DNA of 12,478 nucleotides from JBEKYH01 sp049511115 (GTDB lineage Bacteria; Planctomycetota; Phycisphaerae; Tepidisphaerales; Tepidisphaeraceae), in NCBI GenBank assembly GCA_049511115.1, contig JBEKYH010000194.1, forward strand, positions 1-12,478, written 5' to 3'. This document shows positions 6,185-12,478 of this stretch, in pieces. A model generated the notes under the pieces. That model searched no databases, was not told the origin of the DNA, and saw only the letters and a program-made list of their open reading frames with translations. Numbering within the stretch: position 1 is the first letter of the stretch; each line of letters begins with the position of its first letter. Made by a program: the position numbers and the translations under genes.

Positions 6185-6907
6185 ATGGCAGTTCCGTACA
6201 TCATTCCCTTTTACAAGAACCAGAATCAGCTCGATCAGTGCCTCGCTGCCATCGGCAAACAGACGGAGCCAACGGTTCCGTGGATCTGCGACAATAACGT
6301 CAATAATCTGTACTACACTAAGGCGGAGAATCTGGGCCTCCGCGACGCGATGAAAAAGGGGCTGGAGTTTGCGATCGTCGGAACACAGGACTGCTACCTG
6401 AAACCAACGGCCGTCGCTGAACTGGTGAAGTTCATGCGCGAGCATCCGCGCTGTGGAATTGCCGGGCTGAAGCAGCTTCTGGCCAGCGATGAAGACATCG
6501 TCGTCCACGCCGGCGGGACGATTGCCTATCCGGCCGGCCAGCATGTCGGCGGGCGAAAGTCGCAGGGGACCGGCGCGGTCAGTTGCCGCGCTCCGTGGGT
6601 CAATGGGGCGTGCATGTTTGCCCGATTGGATGCGGTTTTGGACTTTGGCCTGATGGATGAAAACATGCTGATGCTGGGGAGCGATTCCGATTGGTGCTAT
6701 ACGGCCAGGGCGCGCAAATGGGAGGTCTGGTATTGCGCAGAGGCTGAGTGTCTGCATGAGGTGGGCGTTTCCAATCGCGGCGGCTCGCCGGAACTGGTCC
6801 GGATTTTCCAGGCGGATATGACGTATTGGCGGGATAAGTGGGTGGGGTCGAATCTGTTCGCCCGGCTGGCGACGGAGTTTCCGTATGCGCCGCCGGCGAC
6901 AAGGTGA
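6185..6907 (+). CDS. Family 2 glycosyltransferase-like protein (rhamnosyltransferase-type, unusual donor site)
   Basis: The 240-residue protein has the outline of a GT2 enzyme: VPYIIPFYKNQNQLDQCLAAI at 3-23, ICDNNVNNLYYTKAENLGL at 34-52 in place of the usual DNxSxDGT...NxGxxxA, and a clear acceptor/catalytic half: WVNGACMFARLDAVLDFGLMDEN (138-160), GSDSDWCYTARARKWEVWYC (165-184) and ECLHEVGVS, matching the family ED-D-aromatic and His pattern. The donor-side DxD motif is weak: only TQDCYLKP near 67-74 occupies its place. It would act in the cytoplasm on surface glycan or lipid-linked sugars. The ATG at 6185 has AGGAG at 6173-6177, seven bases upstream. The final codons and TGA fall inside the octamer repeat at 6901. 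GT2-like is fairly sure; the substrate is unknown. Confidence 0.75.
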   Translation: MAVPYIIPFYKNQNQLDQCLAAIGKQTEPTVPWICDNNVNNLYYTKAENLGLRDAMKKGLEFAIVGTQDCYLKPTAVAELVKFMREHPRCGIAGLKQLLASDEDIVVHAGGTIAYPAGQHVGGRKSQGTGAVSCRAPWVNGACMFARLDAVLDFGLMDENMLMLGSDSDWCYTARARKWEVWYCAEAECLHEVGVSNRGGSPELVRIFQADMTYWRDKWVGSNLFARLATEFPYAPPATR

Positions 6908-6989
6908 GAAAGTGTGAACGTGAGAAAGTGCGAAGGTGGGTGGATCACAATGCCTTCCCACCTTCACACCTTCACACTTTCCCACCTTC
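6901..6989. repeat. Inverted array of GAARGTGN octamers
   Basis: Bases 6901-6940 are five tandem 8-bp units (AAGGTGA, GAAAGTGT, GAACGTGA, GAAAGTGC, GAAGGTGG). Bases 6956-6989 are four units of the same octamer in the opposite orientation (CCCACCTT, CACACCTT, CACACTTT, CCCACCTT). The arms pair over about 34 bases with several mismatches and a 15-base loop. The array supplies the stop codon of the upstream glycosyltransferase-like gene and could form a strong transcript hairpin, though no T tract follows. It fills most of the gap before the DUF3467 gene. Confidence 0.85.
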
Positions 6990-7042
6990 ATTGGCGCCGG
7001 TAAGGGATGGATTCACCGCCGGATAATCTGTAACCTTGCGGC

Positions 7043-7693
7043 ATGAGCGAATTTTTTCCACCATCTGGGGGCGGGTCAGGGGGCGAGGCCGGGCAACCGC
7101 CGGAGAACCAGCCGCCGCAGGAAGGGGCGGTGGGGAATTTAGGGGCGCACAGCCAGCAGTTCAGCCATCATCCCGTGGCGGCGCGCGTGCCGGAGCGCGT
7201 GGCGCGCGGCGGCCATGCCACGGGGGTGATCGTGCTGGACAGCCCGACCGAATTTGTGATGGATTTTCTGCAGGGGCTGACGCGGCCGTATCAGATCGTC
7301 TCGCGGATCATTGTGCATCCGCTGGTGATGGGGCAGATCGCCAAGGCCATGCAGGAGAATCTCAACAATTACAACCAGGCCTTCGGCTCTCCCCCGCCGA
7401 TGCCGGCGCCACCGCAGCGGCGGCCAACGATTCAGGAAATCTACGAGAACTTCAAGCTGCCCGATGAGTTGCTCAGCGGCGTGTATGCCAATTCCGTGGT
7501 GATCGGGCACTCGCGCGCGGAGTTTTATCTCGACTTTATCACCGGATTTTATCCGACGGCGGCAGTGTCGTCGCGCATCTTTTTGTCGTCCTATCAGGCC
7601 CCGCGCATTCTGGAGACGCTGACGATGGCGTTGCAGCAGCACCAGAAGCGATACACCGGCGGGCAGCAGCAACAGGGTGAAGGCAACTCTTAA
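7043..7693 (+). CDS. Protein with two tandem DUF3467 domains
   Basis: DUF3467 proteins are usually single-domain, near 100 residues, with a pattern like YANxVxVxxSxxEFxLDF...P...SRIxxxxxxAxxLxxxLxxxLxxY. This 216-residue protein contains that pattern twice. Residues 59-112 read ATGVIVLDSPTEFVMDF, IVSRIIVHPLVMGQIAKAM and QENLNNY; residues 147-206 read GVYANSVVIGHSRAEFYLDF, SSRIFLSSYQAPRILETL and QKRY. The 58-residue head and the linker (SPPPMPAPPQRR) are Gly/Pro/Gln-rich and probably disordered. The family has no established biochemical role that I can state. No Shine-Dalgarno sequence is seen before the ATG; GATAAT at 7022-7027 is a possible -10 element. The MoaD/ThiS-like gene starts 9 bp after the stop, so the two are probably cotranscribed. 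Confidence 0.85.
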   Translation: MSEFFPPSGGGSGGEAGQPPENQPPQEGAVGNLGAHSQQFSHHPVAARVPERVARGGHATGVIVLDSPTEFVMDFLQGLTRPYQIVSRIIVHPLVMGQIAKAMQENLNNYNQAFGSPPPMPAPPQRRPTIQEIYENFKLPDELLSGVYANSVVIGHSRAEFYLDFITGFYPTAAVSSRIFLSSYQAPRILETLTMALQQHQKRYTGGQQQQGEGNS

Positions 7694-7702
7694 GAGGCAA
7701 AC

Positions 7703-7972
7703 ATGCCCACCGTCCACTTCACGCTGAATCTTCGGCGGCACGTGGAATGCCCGGTGCAGACGGCGGCGGGGAAGACGGTTGCCGAGGCGCTGGGAGTCGT
7801 GTTTGCGGCGAATCCGAAGCTCAGAGGTTACGTGGTGGATGAGCGCGGGGCGCTGCGCAAGCACATGGCCGTATTTATTGATGGGCAGGCGGCGGTGGAC
7901 CGGGAGGGGTTGAGCGACGCCGTTGGGGAGAAGAGCGAGATATTTGTGATGCAGGCGCTGTCGGGAGGGTGA
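7703..7972 (+). CDS. MoaD/ThiS-family ubiquitin-like sulfur-carrier protein
   Basis: The 89-residue product has the size, beta-grasp pattern and the C-terminal Gly-Gly (ending ALSGG) of MoaD/ThiS sulfur carriers. In that family an E1-like enzyme adenylates the terminal glycine, which then becomes a thiocarboxylate donating sulfur in molybdopterin, thiamine or cysteine synthesis; related proteins can be conjugated to lysines. Core strands are VHFTLNLRRHVECPV (4-18), GKTVAEALGVVFAANPKLRGYVVDERGALRKHMAVFIDG (23-61) and GEKSEIFVMQALSGG. GAGG at 7694-7697 lies five bases before the ATG. No E1, MoaE, ThiG or JAMM protease is in the window, so the partner is unknown. A BNR-repeat gene (broken) lies downstream, a pairing I recall from other bacteria. 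Confidence 0.85.
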   Translation: MPTVHFTLNLRRHVECPVQTAAGKTVAEALGVVFAANPKLRGYVVDERGALRKHMAVFIDGQAAVDREGLSDAVGEKSEIFVMQALSGG

Positions 7973-8005
7973 TCACTATACAGAGATCCCTAATGGTCTT
8001 GAGTG

Positions 8006-8236
8006 CTACTTGTAATATATAGCCAGAAGGACCAAACCTGCCCCGACTGCGGCAGCTTCCATCGAGGCCGTTAACCAGAACAGGGGAGGATTCACCTCGC
8101 GGTAAATGGTTGCTCTTCGCAGAGGAATTCTGCCCCGCGCGATTTGTAGAATCAGGAGCGGGATAGCGACCAATCCGAGCACAATCGCAGCGTCCATGGT
8201 GAATGAATTATCGGCCACGAAAAGCCGATCGTCCAC
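8006..8236 (-). CDS. Small two-helix membrane protein, unknown function
   Basis: This 76-residue reading frame has two clear hydrophobic helices, DAAIVLGLVAIPLLILQIARG (about 15-35) and PLFWLTASMEAAAVGAGLVLLAIYY (about 51-75). They are joined by a basic loop RGRIPLRRATIYREVNPP, so the loop is probably cytoplasmic and both ends outside. The first in-frame start is a GTG at 8236 with a GGGAG directly against it; the ATG at 8197 (codon 14) would keep both helices and may be the true start. The gene lies alone on the minus strand between the MoaD/ThiS-like gene and the broken BNR gene, in locally less GC-rich DNA. No family is recognised; similarity to small inner-membrane proteins with a YRxxNPxxFW motif is an impression only. 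Confidence 0.55.
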   Translation of the reverse strand: MDDRLFVADNSFTMDAAIVLGLVAIPLLILQIARGRIPLRRATIYREVNPPLFWLTASMEAAAVGAGLVLLAIYYK

Positions 8237-8295
8237 TCCCGCTCACCGAACTCGCGGGTTAGAATCCGGCAGGCTTCAAATATCAGGGCTTCTCC

Positions 8296-9361
8296 ATGTC
8301 TTCAAAACTCTGGGTCGGCACTCGCAAAGGCCTCTTCGAACTCGACCGCAATCGCTCGGGCTGGGCGATTGCCAAGGTTCATTTTCTCGCTGACAACGTG
8401 CCGATGTTTTTGCCGGATGCGCGGGATGGGACGATCTACGCCGCGCTGAATCACGGGCATTTCGGCAACAAATTCCATCGGCTTGATCCGGGCGCGGCGG
8501 CGTGGACGGAATGTGCCGCGCCGGCGTATCCGCAGCGGCCGGCGGATCGTCCGCCAGTGGTCACGGCGATGGGAAATCCGGAGCCGGAGTGGAAGCTGAG
8601 CCTCATCTGGTCGGTGGAATCGGCCGGGCCGGATCGGCCGGGCGGGCTGTGGGCGGGGACGGTGCCGGGGGGATTATTTCGCTCTAACGATCGCGGGGCG
8701 CGGGATGGATTTGCCGGGCATTCATTCCGTCTGCGTTGATCCCCGCAACAGTGACTGGGTCAGCGTTGGCGTAAGCTGCGGGGGCGTGTGGCAGTCGCGC
8801 GATGGCGGCGCGACCTGGGCGTGCCGAGCGACGGGGATGCGGGCGGAGTACATGCCGCCGCAGAAACAATTTGATCCGAATATTCAGGACCCGCATCGGC
8901 TGGCGCAGGGGAAGTCGCATCCCGATCATTTCTGGGCCCAGCATCACAATGGAATTTTCCGCTCCACCGACGGGTCGGCGACGTGGCGCGAAATCGGTGC
9001 GCCGCCGGCGGCGCCGTCGGCGTTTGGGTTTGCCGTTGTGGTTCATCCGGGCGACGGCGACACGGCGTGGTTTGTGCCGGCCGTCAAGGACGAGAAACGC
9101 ATCCCCGCCGCCGGGCAGTTGGTGGTTTCGCGCACGACCGACGGCGGGCAGAACTTTGACATCCTTCGCGAGGGGTTGCCGCAGGAGCACGCCTATGATC
9201 TGGTCTATCGCCATGCGCTGGATATTGACGACAGCGGCGATTCGCTCGCGTTTGGGAGCACGACGGGCTGGGTGTTCACGTCCGATGACGGAGGGGATCA
9301 TTGGACGGGGCTGCCGAATCATCTGCCGCCGATTTATTGCGTGAGGTTTCAGTCTCCTTAG
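8296..9361 (+). pseudogene. BNR/Asp-box repeat protein (sialidase-like fold) broken by an internal deletion
   Basis: Two frames together encode one beta-propeller protein of the WD40/YVTN/BNR type. The first (from ATG 8296) reads SSKLWVGTRKGLFELDR, then WAGTVPGGLFRSNDRGA, where an Asp-box (SxDxGxTW) is cut off after about 8697. The second, in the next frame from about 8705 to the TAG at 9361, resumes with DLPGIHSVCVDPRNSDWVSV and GVSCGGVWQSRDGGATW, then STDGSATW, TTDGGQNF and TSDDGGDHW, all Asp-box repeats. The missing part would hold the rest of the Asp-box and the segment before DLPGIHS, by recalled homologues about 20-25 residues, and the loss is not a multiple of three. Such proteins are annotated as exo-alpha-sialidase-like, but the function is not established. 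The gene is probably inactive; priA starts 3 bp after its stop. Confidence 0.8.
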
Positions 9362-9364
9362 CCC

Positions 9365-11725
9365 ATGACCGCGACACTTTTCAGCCAGCTTCCGCAATCG
9401 ACGCCATCTGACGGGCCGTTCGCGGGGGTGGCGCTGGAGCGGGGGATCGATCGGGTTTTGGATTATCGCGTGCCAAGCGGGATCGCGGCGGAGTTGCAGG
9501 TTGGGCAGCGGGTGCGGGTGCCGCTGGGACGGAAGAATCGGCAGGCGCGGGGGTACGTGGTTTCCATTCATGCCCAGGCGCGGCATCCGCAGATCAAGGA
9601 CATTCTGGCGATTGAAGACAGCCGGCTGTTGCTGTCGGCCAGGATGCTCGAGCTGGCCTGCTGGCTGAGCCGCTATTACGTGACGCCGCTGGGGATGGTG
9701 ATTCAGAGCGTTATTCCGTCGGCGGTGAAGAAGAAAACCGGCATGGGGCATAACAAGATGGTGCGGTTGGCCAAGCCGCGCGCCGAACTGCAGGAAATTC
9801 TCGAAAAGACCAAGGCTCGCAAGCGCCGGGCGATCTTGGCGCGGCTGCTGCTTTTGGAGGAGGGGCAGGCGATCGAACTGCGGCGACTGGCGTCGGAAGC
9901 CGGCGCGACCGCGTCAACCGTTAAGAAGCTGGCCAAGCTCAAATGGATTTCGATTACGGAAGAGCCCGACCTGCCGGGACTCACCGCGGGGTTGCGGCAG
10001 GGGCGGGCCGATGAGGCGGATATTCCGCTCAATGAGGATCAGCAAAGGGTGTTTGATGAATTAACCGCGCGCACTGAGAGCGGGTTTTCCGTGAATCTCC
10101 TGCACGGAGTCACCGGCAGCGGGAAGACGGAAGTTTATTTGCAATGCATCCGGCGCGTCATTGGCGCGGGTAAACAGGCGCTGGTGCTGGTGCCCGAGAT
10201 TGCGCTGACGCCGCAGACGGTGCGGCGGTTCGAGGCGCGATTTGCGCGGGTGGCGATTTTGCATAGCGGGTTAAGCGCATCGGATCGTCATCGCTATTGG
10301 CAGCAGATTTCGGCGGGGGCGGCGGATGTCGTGGTGGGGGCGCGGTCGGCGGTTTTCGCGCCGCTGCCGAAACTGGGAATCATCGTCGTCGATGAGGAGC
10401 ATGATTCGAGTTACAAGCAGGATTCGGCGCCGCGGTATCACGGGCGGGATGTGGCTATCAAGCGCGGGCAAATTGAGGGGGTGCCGGTGATTCTGGGGAG
10501 TGCGACGCCGTCGCTGGAATCATATCACCGGGCGCAGACGGCGGAAGCGAAACGGGCGAGGACTGGAGATTCTGAGCCGCAGTCCTCCTTCCTCCTCTCG
10601 CTGCCGCGGCGCGTGCGCGGCTTGTCGATGCCGACGGTGGAACTGGTCGATCTGCGGGCTGAGGCGCGGATGCGGAAGGGGATGCACCTGATCGGGTTGC
10701 GGATGGAGAATCTGCTAAAGCAGACCATCGCGGAAAAACATCAGGCGATTTTGCTGCTCAATCGGCGCGGGTATTCCAATTTCGTTTATTGCGCAAGCTG
10801 CAATGAAGTGGTGCAATGCGCGTATTGCGACGCGACACTGACGTACCATCGCTGGGGCGGGCCGCCGGTGGGGTCGGGGGCGACGGATAAGGCGATTCAT
10901 AGCGGGAGCCTGCATTGCCATTATTGTCTGGCGGTGAGTCCGCTGCCGGAGAAGTGCGCTGCGTGCGGGAAAAAGCTCACTTTATTTGGGCTGGGGACGC
11001 AGAGGGTCGAGGAGGAGTTGAATAAGAAATTTCCCGGTTTGTCGTATGCGCGCGTGGACGGCGACACCATGCGGTCTGGGAAGGATTATGAGGAGCTTCT
11101 GGGTCGTTTTGCGCGCGGCGAGATTCAGGTGATGCTGGGGACGCAGATGATCGCCAAGGGGTTGGATTATCCCAATGTCACGCTGGTCGGCGTCATCAGC
11201 GGCGACACGGCGCTGGCGCTGCCGGACTTTCGGGCCGGGGAGCGGACGTTTCAGCTCATTACGCAGGTCGCCGGGCGCGCGGGCCGCGGCGACGGGCCCG
11301 GTCGCGTCGTGTTGCAGACATTTCTGCCGGATGATCCGGCGATTGGATACGCGCTACGGCAGGATTTTTCGGGATTCGCCCAAGGGGAACTGGCGCGGCG
11401 GCGCGAGGTGGGATTGCCGCCGTTTACGCGGATGGCGCGCATCATCTTGCGCGGGCAGGACGCGACTGATTTGCACAAGCATGCCGATCAGCTCACGGCG
11501 GATTTGTCAGCGGCGATTGGGACGGTCGGGCCGGATCAGGTGCGCTTGAAAGGTCCGATGCCCTGCCCCATCAATCGCATCGCGGGATATTGGCGCGATC
11601 AGATCGTGCTGTTCTCAGCCAAACCGCAGGCGCTTCAGCGCGTATTGGCTCTGGTCCGCCCGACGGGGCGGCTCACCAAAGCGGAGCGAGTAGCGGTGGA
11701 TGTGGACCCCGTGGCGCTGCTGTGA
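9365..11725 (+). CDS. priA: Primosomal protein N' (replication restart helicase PriA)
   Basis: PriA recognises stalled or collapsed replication forks, unwinds DNA 3' to 5' and reloads the replisome. The 786-residue protein has the full family layout: an N-terminal DNA-binding part (VALERGIDRVLDYRVP, VGQRVRVPLG); Walker A GVTGSGKTEVY near 249; DEEH box VVDEEHDSSYKQ near 342; GSATPSLES near 380; the zinc-binding insertion with eight cysteines as CASC, CAYC, CHYC and CAAC (about 475-535); GTQMIAKGLDYPNV near 592; and the arginine-finger motif QVAGRAGRGDGPGRVVLQT near 634. Two small insertions differ from the norm: about 14 residues after YHRAQ, and about 12 (GGPPVGSGATDK) inside the zinc region. 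No clear ribosome-binding site precedes the ATG, so it may depend on coupling with the preceding frame. It ends one base from the convergent trxA stop. Confidence 0.98.
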   Translation: MTATLFSQLPQSTPSDGPFAGVALERGIDRVLDYRVPSGIAAELQVGQRVRVPLGRKNRQARGYVVSIHAQARHPQIKDILAIEDSRLLLSARMLELACWLSRYYVTPLGMVIQSVIPSAVKKKTGMGHNKMVRLAKPRAELQEILEKTKARKRRAILARLLLLEEGQAIELRRLASEAGATASTVKKLAKLKWISITEEPDLPGLTAGLRQGRADEADIPLNEDQQRVFDELTARTESGFSVNLLHGVTGSGKTEVYLQCIRRVIGAGKQALVLVPEIALTPQTVRRFEARFARVAILHSGLSASDRHRYWQQISAGAADVVVGARSAVFAPLPKLGIIVVDEEHDSSYKQDSAPRYHGRDVAIKRGQIEGVPVILGSATPSLESYHRAQTAEAKRARTGDSEPQSSFLLSLPRRVRGLSMPTVELVDLRAEARMRKGMHLIGLRMENLLKQTIAEKHQAILLLNRRGYSNFVYCASCNEVVQCAYCDATLTYHRWGGPPVGSGATDKAIHSGSLHCHYCLAVSPLPEKCAACGKKLTLFGLGTQRVEEELNKKFPGLSYARVDGDTMRSGKDYEELLGRFARGEIQVMLGTQMIAKGLDYPNVTLVGVISGDTALALPDFRAGERTFQLITQVAGRAGRGDGPGRVVLQTFLPDDPAIGYALRQDFSGFAQGELARRREVGLPPFTRMARIILRGQDATDLHKHADQLTADLSAAIGTVGPDQVRLKGPMPCPINRIAGYWRDQIVLFSAKPQALQRVLALVRPTGRLTKAERVAVDVDPVALL

Positions 11726-11726
11726 A

Positions 11727-12062
11727 CTATTTGGGAAGGATGGCGTCGAGCGCGTCCTTGAAGTCCTGCTCTTTGCGCAGGCCGACGAGTTTCTTTTCCA
11801 CTTTGCCGCCGTTGAAGACGATCACGGTGGGGATGGAATTGATGCCGTACTTGGCGGCGATGCCGTGGTTGGCGTCGGTATCGACTTTGCCGACTTTGAT
11901 CTTGGCCCCGTAATCGGTGGCCAGTTTGTTGATGGTGGGGGTGAGCATCCGGCAGGGCTGGCACCACTCGGCCCAGAAATCGACGAGCACGGGCCGGTCG
12001 GATTTGATGACCTGCTCTTCAAAATTTGCGTCTGTAAATTCTTCCACGTGCTCGCTAGCCAT
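11727..12062 (-). CDS. trxA: Thioredoxin with WCQPC active site
   Basis: The 111-residue cytoplasmic protein is a complete thioredoxin, reducing disulfides in target proteins with electrons from thioredoxin reductase. It shows VLVDFWAEWCQPCRMLTP with Cys34 and Cys37, the VDTDANHGIAAKYGINSIPTVIVF core including the cis-proline after Ile, and the GGKVEKKLVG beta hairpin. The active site has Gln where nearly all thioredoxins have Gly (WCGPC). The start at 12062 is supported by AGGAG at 12070-12074, seven bases upstream, and by a strong promoter at 12091-12120. It is monocistronic and convergent with priA, with only one base between the two stop codons. Confidence 0.96.
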   Translation of the reverse strand: MASEHVEEFTDANFEEQVIKSDRPVLVDFWAEWCQPCRMLTPTINKLATDYGAKIKVGKVDTDANHGIAAKYGINSIPTVIVFNGGKVEKKLVGLRKEQDFKDALDAILPK

Positions 12063-12090
12063 GTTTGAACTCCTAAAGATTGACGAGCCA

Positions 12091-12120
12091 ATAGTAGGAT
12101 TTTTCCCGATGGGTTGTCAA
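12091..12120 (-). promoter_or_regulatory. Predicted sigma-70-type promoter of trxA
   Basis: On the minus strand a perfect TTGACA (12120-12115) is followed after 18 bases by TACTAT (12096-12091), four of six to consensus. Transcription would begin near 12084, leaving a leader of about 22 bases that contains the AGGAG ribosome-binding site at 12070-12074. The close fit of promoter, leader and start makes this the best-supported promoter in the window. Confidence 0.65.
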
Positions 12121-12145
12121 ATGGGCAGGATTCGCCCTGGTAAAT

Positions 12146-12166
12146 GTAGGGTGGGCATCGCCCACC
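12146..12166 (+). repeat. REP-like hairpin with GTAG head, copy 2
   Basis: It reads GTAG, GGTGGGC, a three-base loop ATC, then GCCCACC: a perfect 7-bp stem after a GTAG head. Compared with copy 1 at 5070-5090, the head and stem length are the same while two stem positions changed together on both arms (CC/GG to GG/CC), so pairing is preserved. It lies about 25 bp upstream of the trxA -35 element, between trxA and the SpoIID-like gene. Confidence 0.7.
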
Positions 12167-12233
12167 GCCTGTCCGCAAATTGGTCGGCGTTTCCCACCTT
12201 ACCAGAGAATACGGCAAGCGATCCAAATACCTC

Positions 12234-12257
12234 ATTCGCCGCGTATTCGCGGTGAAT
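12234..12257. terminator. Hairpin downstream of the SpoIID-like gene, possible terminator
   Basis: ATTCGCCGCG (12234-12243) and CGCGGTGAAT (12248-12257) pair over 10 bp with one wobble or mismatch around a TATT loop. It begins 10 bases beyond the stop codon of the minus-strand SpoIID-like gene, the right place for a terminator. There is no run of T after it on the minus strand, so it may instead be an mRNA-stabilising hairpin. Confidence 0.4.
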
Positions 12258-12266
12258 GACCGGAGG

Positions 12267-12478
12267 TTAGTACGCCCGCGCCAGCTTCGCCTGGGGGTAG
12301 GCGGCCAGGACGATCTGGTCGAAGCTGTGGCCTTGGGCGGCTTGTTCTTCGGCGCACCACTGGCTTAGGCCGACGCCGTGGCCGAGGCCGTGGCCGTCGT
12401 AGAAGACGATGTTGGCGGCATCGGTTCGCACCTTGCAGAAACTGCTGGGAAGCGAGTTCTGTGTGCCGGGTGGGGCAT
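12267..12478 (-). CDS. SpoIID/LytB-domain protein, C-terminal end (right edge truncated)
   Basis: The last 69 codons of a minus-strand gene are visible, ending at TAA (12269-12267). They read LPSSFCKVRTDAANIVFYDG, then GHGLGHGVGLSQWCAEEQAAQGHSFDQIVLAAYPQAKLARAY. This is the closing motif of the SpoIID/LytB family (GxGxGHGVGMSQxGAxxxAxxGxxxxxILxxYYPG). Bacillus SpoIID is a peptidoglycan lytic transglycosylase active in engulfment; outside spore formers the domain occurs in LytB-type cell-wall proteins, probably the role here. The start, any signal peptide and the catalytic glutamate lie beyond the right edge. The family call is firm; the exact role is open. Confidence 0.88.
   Translation of the reverse strand, partial: APPGTQNSLPSSFCKVRTDAANIVFYDGHGLGHGVGLSQWCAEEQAAQGHSFDQIVLAAYPQAKLARAY

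Noticed and set aside
6901..6989. Possible CRISPR array
   Set aside because: The units are 8 bp, contiguous and inverted halfway, with no spacers; no cas genes nearby.
6107..6991. Minus-strand 294-codon frame
   Set aside because: Antisense to the glycosyltransferase-like gene and crossing the octamer repeat; no recognisable domain.
7139..7864. Minus-strand 241-codon frame across DUF3467 and MoaD-like genes
   Set aside because: Shadow frame antisense to two genes with family motifs.
8684..9751. Minus-strand 355-codon frame across the BNR gene and priA start
   Set aside because: Very Arg/Pro/His-rich, antisense to clear Asp-box repeats and PriA; typical GC-driven shadow.
1..12478. tRNA, rRNA or riboswitch genes
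   Set aside because: The intergenic gaps are short and filled by repeats; no cloverleaf or known riboswitch core was recognised by eye.

Overview
This is GC-rich chromosomal DNA with dense, mixed-strand, mostly housekeeping genes. Several things suggest the phylum Planctomycetota, perhaps a Phycisphaerae-like lineage: the gene mix (asd, truA, tandem DUF3467, a MoaD/ThiS-like protein beside a BNR-repeat protein, SpoIID/LytB), the divergent BshC-like protein, and palindromic repeats that translate to peptides such as PLPEYMERG. This assignment is an inference from recalled family distribution. No phage, plasmid, CRISPR, rRNA or tRNA feature was seen.

Layout from left to right: the end of asd (aspartate-semialdehyde dehydrogenase); a long palindromic repeat that carries a nested 24-bp insertion; truA, whose 3' end overlaps a convergent gene; a three-gene minus-strand operon from 4912 to 1359 encoding a family 2 glycosyltransferase, a divergent BshC-like protein carrying a second palindromic repeat in frame, and a FemAB/GNAT-like transferase; a divergent intergenic region with a promoter, a solo copy of the 24-bp element and a REP-like hairpin; a TPR lipoprotein; a second glycosyltransferase-like gene that ends inside an inverted array of octamers; a two-domain DUF3467 protein with a MoaD/ThiS-like partner; a small two-helix membrane protein on the minus strand; a BNR-repeat gene broken by an internal deletion; priA (primosomal helicase); a convergent trxA with a near-consensus promoter; and the C-terminal end of a SpoIID/LytB-domain gene running off the right edge.

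Functionally most genes act independently: lysine/threonine/methionine biosynthesis, tRNA modification, replication restart, thiol redox. The most coherent multi-gene unit is the GT2/BshC-like/FemAB-like operon. It has one plausible promoter, a 33-bp gap and an ATGA stop/start overlap, and it combines sugar transfer, a bacillithiol-synthase-like ligase fold and an aminoacyl/acyl-transfer fold. It could make an undescribed conjugate, but the sequence alone does not reveal the product. The other notable layer is repeat DNA: at least four small repeat types, including one inserted into another and one that has become coding sequence.
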